Of a stretch of DNA of 5,210 bases, positions 1 to 5,210 are shown in pieces. Both the position numbers and the translations under genes were made by a program. Under the pieces are notes generated by a model. That model had not been told where the DNA came from, ran no database searches, and worked only from the letters and a program-made list of their open reading frames with translations. The stretch's first letter is position 1. Each line of letters begins with the position of its first letter. Source of the DNA: Glaciimonas sp. (lineage in GTDB: Bacteria; Pseudomonadota; Gammaproteobacteria; Burkholderiales; Burkholderiaceae); assembly GCA_014377145.1 (NCBI GenBank), contig JACMQE010000298.1, forward strand, positions 1 through 5,210, read 5' to 3'.

Positions 1-461
1 AAACATGGATGACCGAACTGAAATCCCTGACCGACGCCTGTCGCAATCTGCGCGGAGAAATGCAATTGTCGCCAGCGTTGCGGATACCGTTGATTATTGC
101 AGGCGAAGCTGCGCAACAATCAACACTGAAGTCATTTGCCTCGTATCTACAAGGGTTAGCAAAGTTATCTGAAGTACAAGTATTAGAAAAATTACCTGAA
201 TCTCCCGCACCTGTATCCATATTCGGGAATGTTAAGCTGATGCTGAAAGTTGAAACTGATGTCTCGGCCGAACGTGAACGCCTTAACAAGGAGGTCATGC
301 GTCTGGAAGCAGAAATCACTAAAGCACAGGTAAAACTTAGTAATGAAAGCTTTGTTACAAGGGCACCAGCACAGGTTGTGACGCAAGAGCAAGAGCGCGT
401 AGCGAATTTTTCCGACACCTTGTTCAAACTGCGGGAGCAATTTGCCAAACTACAGGATTAG
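1..461 (+). CDS. valS: Valine--tRNA ligase, C-terminal fragment (5' end outside window)
   Basis: Valyl-tRNA synthetase attaches valine to tRNA-Val in the cytoplasm and edits mischarged threonine. Only about the last 152 residues are present; the frame is open from base 3 to the TAG at 459-461, so the ATG at base 9 is an internal methionine rather than the start. The first part (TDACRNLRGEMQLSPALR, from about the eighth residue of the ATG-based numbering) is typical of the anticodon-binding domain region of bacterial ValS. From about residue 84 there is a charged heptad-like stretch (SAERERLNKEVMRLEAEI) ending in FVTRAPAQVV and KLREQFAKL, the C-terminal coiled-coil arm that contacts tRNA and marks ValS. 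The frame is intact to the natural end. No downstream partner gene is intact: a hairpin follows after about 40 bases, then a decayed DUF2147 gene. The identification rests on recognising the family sequence and I am confident of it. Confidence 0.93.
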   Translation, partial: TWMTELKSLTDACRNLRGEMQLSPALRIPLIIAGEAAQQSTLKSFASYLQGLAKLSEVQVLEKLPESPAPVSIFGNVKLMLKVETDVSAERERLNKEVMRLEAEITKAQVKLSNESFVTRAPAQVVTQEQERVANFSDTLFKLREQFAKLQD

Positions 462-503
462 CAATGTATCGCAAGCATGATTGCATTGGTAACCTGTAAA
501 TCA

Positions 504-541
504 GTGCACGTAAGCGGATCGGTCAATCCGCTTACGTGCAC
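504..541. repeat. Perfect 16-bp inverted repeat downstream of valS, possible transcription terminator
   Basis: Arms 504-519 (GTGCACGTAAGCGGAT) and 526-541 (ATCCGCTTACGTGCAC) are exact reverse complements around the 6-base loop CGGTCA. In RNA this gives a very stable hairpin 42 bases after the valS stop, where a terminator would be expected. The plus strand continues with an A-rich run (GAAAAAATAAAAG) rather than a T run, and the minus-strand side has no clear T run either, so it is not a textbook intrinsic terminator. It may act in valS 3'-end formation or RNA stability, or be a copy of a dispersed palindromic repeat. That the arms are perfect is certain; the function is not. Confidence 0.6.
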
Positions 542-562
542 GAAAAAATAAAAGAAACAAGA

Positions 563-1003
563 CTGACAAAGGCTTCAATCAGTACCATTGCGGCAGACTT
601 GTTGTGCGCATTCAGCGCCATTGCGCAAATTACCTCGCTAAGTTGGCCTTTGGAAAAACATTGACGACGCAGCAAGCAAACCAGAAGCCTTGATTCACAT
701 TACCAAGTCAAACGGTGAGTTTTCTGGAAAAATCGAAAAGCTATTTCGCGAACCAAGCGAAGAGCAAAATCTGAAGTGCGTTAAATGCGAAGGTGTTAGA
801 TTCTGGGCATGACAATGCTGCAAGGGATGAAAGTAGAAAGCACCAAAATCAGCGACAGAAGCATTCTGGATCCAGCGAACGGAAAAGTTTACAAAAGTAA
901 AATGATTCCCATAAAAGATGGCGAAAAACTGAATTTAAAGGGGTATATCGGTCTTCCTATAATTGGGCGGACACTAACCTGGGTGCGTGAAGAGTTATTA
1001 TAA
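563..1003 (+). pseudogene. Degraded DUF2147 secreted protein gene
   Basis: Joined across three frames, this reads as a DUF2147 family protein (small exported proteins of unknown function, about 140-150 residues). Segment 1 (from a CTG at 563 where ATG is expected) reads TKASISTIAADLLCAFSAIA, a degenerate signal peptide. Segment 2, in another frame from about 642, reads VGLWKNIDDAASKPEALIHI and later NGEFSGKIEKLF, the family's N-terminal strands, then a CxxC-type pair (LKCVKCEG). It ends at the TGA at 810-812. Segment 3 reads ILGMTMLQGM from 800, then SILDPANGKVYKSKM and GYIGLPIIGRTLTWVRE, the family's closing motifs, to the TAA at 1001-1003. The frameshifts lie near 630-641 and 793-800, with a few residues apparently missing at the second. 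The ATG at 809 could start only a 64-residue fragment without a signal peptide, so a functional product is unlikely. The relic spans almost the full family length and is followed by a terminator. Confidence 0.85.
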
Positions 1004-1012
1004 TGACGTCAC

Positions 1013-1052
1013 AAAAATGCCACGTAAGCTATAAACTGCATGGCATTTTTTT
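1013..1052. terminator. Bidirectional intrinsic terminator between convergent genes
   Basis: AAAAATGCCA (1013-1022) pairs with TGGCATTTTT (1041-1050) around an 18-base loop, followed by two more T residues. The A/T ends of the stem give a U run after the GC core in both reading directions. It begins 10 bases after the DUF2147 stop and lies before the end of the minus-strand hydratase relic (1090), so it is well placed to end transcription from both sides. The GC core is short (TGCCA/TGGCA) and the loop is long, so its strength is uncertain. Confidence 0.7.
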
Positions 1053-1089
1053 AGGTTTAAGCTAAGGTAAAAGCGGATGCGGCACGTAT

Positions 1090-1925
1090 CTATACAAAAG
1101 ATAGGGGCAAATCAGGCGACGCAACACCAGAAAATGCGGTTACCCACGTTGTATCGGATAAGCATCTGTCCAAGTCCCGGTAGTAATAATTTCCCCAGCG
1201 CTTAATGGTGCAAATTGTGGCTGTATTTTAAGCAACTGATGCAAATGCCAAACTGCGTGCAGTGGACTATCCATCACGTCACTACCAAAACTAGCACCGC
1301 ATAATGCTACCGAGTCCTCCGCTCAGCAAGACAATGAAACACTTGCGTTGGCCAGTATGTCACCTAAATTACGCTGTGTTGTGGCCTTAGCACGTGTGGC
1401 TCGCCTGTGATGAGCGTTCTGTGCAAGGCCGAATGCAGCGATTGCATCGGCGGCCTCAAATTTCCAGTCAGAAAATGGGCATACCAATACTTCAAAAGCA
1501 TGCGCCATCCATTCAATACAGTCGGCTAATTCATGGACAGTAGCATTGGGCGAGGGTGTAGTAGTTACCAACCTGAACACAATCTCCGGCTCAATCCGTG
1601 GTTGTACCACGCCGGCGAGACTTTGGATGCCACGATTATTATCGGCGAAGCGTACCTTGCTTTTAAAAATATGTGCCCAGATAAGGGACTGAATGGATTC
1701 GTTGACACCGTACTTTAGCCCTAAGGTTCGATTAGTGAACCCAAGTTTACGCCCTATTGATACTTTACCCTGACTGACACTAACATCCAACACTTTTTTT
1801 GCAATGTCATAGCCGTCGGCAAGTGACAATACTTCGCTATTCGATAAGGGTGGTAGCAGTTGGGGATTGGCTCTTGCATCAATAAGTTGATGCGCATACC
1901 GATTCGCTTTGGTGGATATGAGCAT
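1090..1925 (-). pseudogene. Degraded 2-keto-4-pentenoate hydratase / 2-oxo-3-hexenedioate decarboxylase family gene (FAH superfamily)
   Basis: The family comprises metal-dependent hydratases and decarboxylases of aromatic meta-cleavage pathways. From the ATG at 1923-1925 the frame is open for 200 codons, with GYDIAKKVLD (38-47), GRKLGFTNR (58-66), the metal-ligand motif EPE (112-114) and a conserved FEV glutamate (E145). Several lesions follow. Around 1383-1430 the protein leaves register (main frame AQNAHHRRATRA; the neighbouring frame gives the family-like LHRTLITGEPHVL) and then returns with QRNLGDILANASVSLSC, so two compensating indels are likely. A TGA stop falls at 1323-1325. The same frame then continues with FGSDVMDSPLHAVWHLHQLL and GEIITTGTWTDAYP, both family-typical, to a TAA at 1140-1142. 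A shift near 1140-1150 restores WVTAFSGVASPDLPLSFV ending at 1090-1092. The whole spans about 278 codons, close to the usual ~260-270. The exact substrate cannot be told. No clear Shine-Dalgarno sequence precedes the ATG. Confidence 0.87.
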
Positions 1926-1995
1926 AGTTCGCTAACATAAATGAATGAAGACTATCGCAGTTTCTGTGACGTCTAATTTTTATACAAGCAGCAGA

Positions 1996-2436
1996 TTAGG
2001 GAATACAACATTTCTGTAAATACCACTCCAATTGTGCCGCAAATGTATGCCTGTCATTCTGAGTAAATATTCGGACTACCGGTTCTCACACCAGAACCTC
2101 GTAACTCTTTCAAAAATTTACACATCGTCAAATGCTACTAAAGATTATTATTAATATAAAACTTACCGCGTGAACTGAGCGGGCCACCACCTCGTTCAAG
2201 AACTTCTTTCACAGAGGAATATTTGCGGTAATAACTAAGTCGCCGGTGCGCATTAAGCGCACGATGTATTGATCGGCTGGATTAAGCTCAGAAGGAGCCT
2301 GTATAGCCTTGATGAAACTTGATGGAGACGTCGGTAGTAATCTATTTGACACCGACGTGTGATGATTTGGTGCTGCTCAACAACATGGAACAGAATTTCC
2401 TTAATCAGATTGAGGCACACTCCAGCATCGCTTCAT
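1996..2436 (-). pseudogene. yaiI: Degraded YaiI/YqxD (DUF188) family gene
   Basis: No usable open frame remains, but joining frames on the minus strand gives a nearly complete DUF188 protein (usual length about 150 residues; the span here equals about 147 codons). From a probable ATG at 2434-2436, a damaged start (a few residues of the expected IWVDAD strand missing) leads to NLIKEILFHVVEQHQIIT. After a shift near 2355 comes SNRLLPTSPSSFIKAIQAPS, then ELNPADQYIVRL and GDLVITANIPL, the most diagnostic DUF188 segments. A TGA follows; the next frame gives VKEVLERGGGPLSSRGKFY. A decayed stretch keeps LTMCKFLKELRGSG (family: LTMRDFMETLRxSG), and a last shift gives QNDRHTFAAQLEWYLQK to the TAA at 1996-1998. 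At least three frameshifts are needed, so it is surely non-functional as sequenced. The family's function is uncharacterised. The relic lies directly downstream of ruvB on the same strand, so it may once have shared that transcript. Confidence 0.85.
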
Positions 2437-2487
2437 ATTTGTAGGATTACCTACTACGAAGTGGATATTGCCCGATCAATATAGATA

Positions 2488-3546
2488 TCAATTTTTTCCC
2501 CAAAGCTCACCATTAGGGCCGGTTTGTGGCACGCTAACGTCAAAATGCGTATAGGCAGCAGGAGTAGCGATCCGGCCACGCGGTGTCCGTTGGAGGAATC
2601 CCTGCTGTATCAAATACGGTTCCAGCACGTCTTCGATAGTATCCCGCTCTTCACTAATTGCCGCCGCAAGATTATCCAGACCGACGGGACCACCGCCAAA
2701 TTTAAACAACACTGCTTCAAGCAACTTGCGATCCATTACATCGAAACCGACGGGATCAACATCCAGCATAACCAATGCAGCATCCGCGATTGCCTTGGTA
2801 ATTTGACCATTTCCCTTGACCTCTGCATAGTCTCGGACACGACGTAAAAGTCGGTTGGCGATACGTGGCGTGCCCCGGCTACGCTTCGCAATTTCAAATG
2901 CACCATCACCGACGATGGGTACATTAAGTAACGCAGAACTACGTGTAACGATCTTAGTCAATTCTTCTGGCGTATAAAACTCGAGCCGTGCGACGATGCC
3001 AAAACGATCCCTCAGCGGATTGGTCAGCATACCAGCGCGCGTAGTCGCGCCAACCAAGGTAAATGGCTGCAAGTCGAGCCGTACCGAACGCGCAGCCGGG
3101 CCTTCGCCGATCATAATATCAATTTGATAATCTTCTAGCGCAGGATAAAGAATCTCTTCTACCACAGGGGAAAGGCGATGAATTTCGTCGATAAAGAGGA
3201 CATCATTGGTTTCGAGATTGGTGAGCAACGCAGCCAGATCGCCTGCACGCTCTAATACAGGTCCCGAAGTCTGACGTAAATTAACCCCCATTTCGCGAGC
3301 AATAATATGCGCGAGTGTTGTTTTTCCAAGTCCCGGAGGACCAAATAGCAACGTGTGATCCAAGGCTTCTTTACGTTGTCGTGCTGCGGTAATAAAAATT
3401 TCCAGCTGCTCACGAATTTTTTTTTGCCCGACATATTCATCCAAATGTTTCGGTCGCAAAGCACGCTCGATTGCCTCTTCATTCGGCGAAGCTGGTGTCG
3501 CCGCGATAATTCGCTGCTCAGCAAAGTCATCGGTTTGAATGCCCAT
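2488..3546 (-). CDS. ruvB: Holliday junction branch migration helicase subunit RuvB
   Basis: RuvB is the AAA+ ATPase ring that, held on the junction by RuvA, pumps DNA through Holliday junctions during recombinational repair. The 352-residue frame is intact and of full family length. It has the N-terminal [14 protein letters not shown] (28-41), Walker [10 protein letters not shown] (69-77), Walker B LFIDEIH (117-123), the sensor-1 region GATTRAGML (166-174), the arginine-finger motif PLRDRFG (177-183), the sensor-2 motif [12 protein letters not shown] (225-236), and the C-terminal winged helix with [12 protein letters not shown] (314-325). All key residues are present. The ATG at 3544-3546 fits the family N-terminus (MGIQTDDF), but the bases before it (ACAATCTAGCT) show no Shine-Dalgarno motif. 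It lies 85 bases after ruvA on the same strand, wider than a tight operon, and a possible promoter sits in that gap. Downstream is the DUF188 relic. Confidence 0.98.
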   Translation of the reverse strand: MGIQTDDFAEQRIIAATPASPNEEAIERALRPKHLDEYVGQKKIREQLEIFITAARQRKEALDHTLLFGPPGLGKTTLAHIIAREMGVNLRQTSGPVLERAGDLAALLTNLETNDVLFIDEIHRLSPVVEEILYPALEDYQIDIMIGEGPAARSVRLDLQPFTLVGATTRAGMLTNPLRDRFGIVARLEFYTPEELTKIVTRSSALLNVPIVGDGAFEIAKRSRGTPRIANRLLRRVRDYAEVKGNGQITKAIADAALVMLDVDPVGFDVMDRKLLEAVLFKFGGGPVGLDNLAAAISEERDTIEDVLEPYLIQQGFLQRTPRGRIATPAAYTHFDVSVPQTGPNGELWGKN

Positions 3547-3616
3547 AGCTAGATTGTGGTCAGACTGGATAAGTTGTATATCGTTGAAACGACATATGCG
3601 GATGTAAATCTTGTTA

Positions 3617-3646
3617 GTTATACGCTTAAGGCTATAGTTTAGACAA
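3617..3646 (-). promoter_or_regulatory. Possible sigma-70 promoter for ruvB
   Basis: On the minus strand TTGTCT (3641-3646, inside the last codons of ruvA) is followed after 18 bases by TATAAC (3617-3622). These match the -35 and -10 consensus at 4 of 6 and 5 of 6 positions, with acceptable spacing. It lies about 70 bases upstream of the ruvB ATG and could give ruvB transcription in addition to read-through from ruvA. Matches of this quality are common by chance in AT-rich DNA, so this is only a candidate. Confidence 0.3.
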
Positions 3647-4210
3647 AGCCTTTAAAGCCAACTTAATCCCATCAGACAATGTTGTATCAGACGGTATTTG
3701 CTTAAGCGCTAACAAAGCTTCTTTGTCGGAATATCCCAACGCAACTAATGCATTCAAGATATCACCACCCACGTCGCTCATTTTATGTCCACCTACAGCA
3801 GCCAAATCAGCTCCCAACTTTCCTTTTAATTCCATTAACAATCGCTCGGCGGTCTTTTTACCGATACCTGGAACCTTTGTCAAACGTCCCGTCTCTTGCA
3901 ATGTAATGGCTTGTGCCAAATCAGTTACCGACATACCGGACAAAATCCAAAGTGCAGTCCGTGCTCCGACACCACTAATTTTGATTAATTGCTTGAAGAC
4001 GGTACGCTCTTCCGCAGTACCAAATCCAAACAGCACATGCGCGTCCTCGCGTATAGCCAGATGCGTTAATAATATTACCTTTTCACCAATTCCGGGAAGA
4101 TTATAAAAAGTACTCATCGGCACGCCAACTTCATAGCCGACCCCATTACAATCAATCAGCAGCTGCGGCGGATTTTTTTCAAGCAATAATCCTGAGAGCC
4201 GACCTATCAT
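3632..4210 (-). CDS. ruvA: Holliday junction branch migration complex subunit RuvA
   Basis: RuvA binds four-way DNA junctions as a tetramer and recruits RuvB rings. The intact 192-residue protein has the usual length and three-domain layout. The N-terminal OB-fold domain covers about 1-64 (MIGRLSGLL, then [20 protein letters not shown] and [10 protein letters not shown]). Domain II carries the two helix-hairpin-helix motifs, [13 protein letters not shown] (78-90) and [13 protein letters not shown] (113-125), that grip the DNA backbone. A flexible linker (about 131-147) joins domain III (about 148-192, [16 protein letters not shown] and IKLALKAL), which contacts RuvB. The start is the ATG at 4208-4210, matching the family's MIGRL; a GGTAAAG directly before it is too close to be an ideal ribosome-binding site. 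ruvB follows 85 bases downstream. The expected upstream partner ruvC is not found; the preceding 350 bases are non-coding with an IS-like remnant. Confidence 0.98.
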   Translation of the reverse strand: MIGRLSGLLLEKNPPQLLIDCNGVGYEVGVPMSTFYNLPGIGEKVILLTHLAIREDAHVLFGFGTAEERTVFKQLIKISGVGARTALWILSGMSVTDLAQAITLQETGRLTKVPGIGKKTAERLLMELKGKLGADLAAVGGHKMSDVGGDILNALVALGYSDKEALLALKQIPSDTTLSDGIKLALKALSKL

Positions 4211-4564
4211 CTTTACCAGACCATAATAAAAAGTAATCTAAATCATACAGGACAACTGATTAAAACCCCAGTATTGGTGAACTTGACTTAAGTTTAATAT
4301 TCATTACTTTCGTTTGTGGAGACCTGAATGTCCAAGAGTGAGGTACTCTGGGCTATATCTCTTAAAAATTACGCAAAATTGTCTCAGCAAATGGCTTGCC
4401 AACCCTACCAACAAAGCCAGTACGCTAGTACAGTTAGAAGAGCACAGCGCTGCTGGGGCAATTTTGCGTAAGTCCTATCTCTTTTGCATTCACATTCCTT
4501 TGATCGTAGTTTATCAAATTTGTGTGTCCTAATTTACCAAGCTACCCAATCCTGCACCTTTACA
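4211..4564. other. Non-coding gap upstream of ruvA
   Basis: No protein family could be recognised here on either strand. The one open stretch of size (plus strand, 4314-4532, 72 codons) resembles nothing known and runs across the inverted-repeat element, so it is probably chance. The stretch holds the ~100-bp element at 4369-4471 and, next to ruvA, presumably the ruvA promoter. A minus-strand TATGAT (4242-4247) could be a -10 box, but no convincing -35 lies at the right distance. No remnant of ruvC could be found by eye. Confidence 0.5.
4369..4471. mobile_element. IS-like remnant or MITE with ~21-bp terminal inverted repeats
   Basis: TTACGCAAAATTG at 4369-4381 recurs inverted as CAATTTTGCGTAA at 4459-4471. 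With inner extensions (TCTCAGCA and CCCCAGCA when read inward) the ends match at 19 of 21 positions. The ends enclose about 61 bases with no transposase motif I can recognise. The 7-mer ATCTCTT stands just outside both ends (4358-4364 and 4477-4483) as a direct repeat and may be a target-site duplication, if the outermost few bases of the left end have decayed. Ends beginning near CTTACGCAAAA occur in several insertion-sequence groups (general knowledge, not checked), so an internally deleted IS or a miniature element is the likely origin. A large imperfect hairpin with a regulatory role is the alternative. Confidence 0.55.
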
Positions 4565-5210
4565 TTAGCTTCTGTACACCGTGTGGGTTTTAAACGGTTG
4601 ATATTGGAACAACCACGCCTCCGACAGCGTTTCGTCTTTATTGTGCAGATATAAACGCAAATCAACCGGTGCGGTGCCTTCGACTTTTAAGTCAACTGGG
4701 TGCGCCAGTGGCCGGATACGCCGTCGGAGACAGCCTCGGTAAAGATATAAGAAAATTCACCGCGTGAGGATGACAGCACTGCTTCCGGCAATTCATCAAA
4801 GACCAATTTTTCTAGCCGCCCGCCTAAAAATTCGACCATAAACTTACGCACATTTTAGGACCGTGGCTGTCCGGACACGCCGCCATTGCTGAGGCGCGTC
4901 GCGATACAACGGGCGAGCGCACTCGGGAACGGTTCGTCCTTTTTCCAATGCAGACGATAGCGCAAGCGATAGCTGTTACCGGCGACTGCTTTAGCACTCG
5001 AGACCCACATCGCGACGACATTTTCATGAATCTCGTCGTCGGTCGGAATTTCGATTAATTGCAATGCGCCTTCGCCCTATTATCATTCCATCGGCTCTAC
5101 CCAAAGGCTAGGGCGTCGCTCGTAGCGCACACCATCATGATAATGGGAAAAATTGCGACCCGCTGCAAAAAACCAAAGCGACGCAGGCTAGTATCACCAA
5201 AAGCAGGTGC
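4565..5210 (-). pseudogene. opgG: Degraded osmoregulated periplasmic glucan biosynthesis gene (OpgG/MdoG family), 3' part, cut by window edge
   Basis: OpgG is a periplasmic protein needed to make osmoregulated periplasmic glucans. The paralogue OpgD shares the fold and is not excluded, as the distinguishing N-terminus lies outside the window. Read from the window edge, the first frame gives AFGDTSLRRFGFLQR. A shift near 5157-5163 leads to RNFSHYHDGVRYERRPSLWVEP. Three consecutive stops (TGA TAA TAG, 5077-5085) then interrupt the same frame, which resumes with GEGALQLIEIPTDDEIHENV, then YRLRYRLHWKKDEPFP and GQPR. A TAA at 4855-4857 is followed in frame by VRKFMVEFLGGRLEKLVFDE and SDGVSGHWR. 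A shift near 4700-4706 gives VDLKVEGTAPVDLRLYLHNK and WLFQYQP to the TAA at 4565-4567. Two frameshifts and four stops rule out a full-length product. The homologous segments remain in order and full spacing, which points to fairly recent inactivation. Confidence 0.87.

Noticed and set aside
809..1003. 64-residue ORF as a separate small gene
   Set aside because: It is the C-terminal part of the DUF2147 relic; homologous sequence continues upstream in other frames.
2465..2482. ATATTG/CAATAT inverted repeat just after ruvB as a terminator
   Set aside because: Only six AT-rich pairs with no T run on the minus strand after it; too weak to call.
2524..2847. 107-codon plus-strand ORF, and similar ones opposite ruvA and the hydratase relic
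   Set aside because: They lie antisense to clear genes and show no family features; shadows of the coding strand.
4314..4532. 72-codon plus-strand ORF as a hypothetical gene or transposase fragment
   Set aside because: It runs through both inverted ends of the remnant, shows no known motif and has no convincing ribosome-binding site; probably chance.
4824..5064. Overlapping minus-strand ORFs of 67 and 69 codons as small genes
   Set aside because: The 69-codon one, from a TTG, is an internal piece of the OpgG-family relic; the other is its out-of-frame shadow, rich in arginine and serine with no recognisable motif.
1..5210. A novel defence, toxin-antitoxin or biosynthetic system
   Set aside because: Every long stretch is explained by known housekeeping genes or relics of known families; no unexplained intact gene remains.
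563..5210. Programmed frameshifting or stop-codon recoding as an explanation for the broken genes
   Set aside because: Lesions are many, differ between genes and lack slippery sites in consistent places; ruvA, ruvB and valS use ordinary stops, and all three stop codons occur inside the relics.
563..5210. Pure sequencing error as the cause of all lesions
   Set aside because: The long ruvB and ruvA frames are free of indels while adjacent relics have many, and in-frame stops as well as indels are present; read data would be needed to exclude it fully.

Overview
The window looks like a piece of a betaproteobacterial (Burkholderiales) chromosome that is losing genes. RuvA and RuvB read like Burkholderiales proteins; from memory they look closest to Oxalobacteraceae, but this was not checked by search. 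The GC content is moderate (one line counted by hand gave about 43%), low for a typical free-living Burkholderia or Herbaspirillum. Three housekeeping genes have clean reading frames: the 3' end of valS, and complete ruvB and ruvA. Every other recognisable gene is broken by frameshifts or in-frame stops but can still be followed across its whole length. Decay of dispensable genes next to intact core genes fits a recently host-restricted bacterium, such as a symbiont or intracellular associate. The host is not visible in the sequence.

Layout, left to right. On the plus strand are the last ~150 codons of valS, a perfect 16-bp inverted repeat (504-541), and a degraded DUF2147 secreted-protein gene (563-1003). 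A hairpin terminator (1013-1052) sits between two convergent units. On the minus strand, read from right to left, are the 3' part of a broken glucan-biosynthesis gene of the OpgG/MdoG family (4565-5210, cut by the window edge), a ~350-base gap holding a ~100-bp insertion-sequence-like remnant (4369-4471), intact ruvA, intact ruvB with a possible promoter of its own, a degraded YaiI/YqxD (DUF188) gene (1996-2436), and a degraded hydratase/decarboxylase gene of the fumarylacetoacetate hydrolase superfamily (1090-1925).

RuvA and RuvB together form the branch-migration motor for Holliday junctions. The resolvase gene ruvC, which commonly lies just upstream of ruvA in proteobacteria, is not there; that place holds the IS-like remnant and the opgG relic. 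ValS charges tRNA-Val and is unrelated to the Ruv genes. The four pseudogenes would have served periplasmic or envelope functions (OpgG, DUF2147), catabolism (hydratase) and an uncharacterised function (YaiI), all plausibly dispensable in a protected niche.

I see no sign of a new defence system, CRISPR array, RNA gene or novel operon. The interest lies in the pattern of decay, in the DUF188 and OpgG relics that simple ORF calling misses or fragments, and in the remnant next to the missing ruvC.
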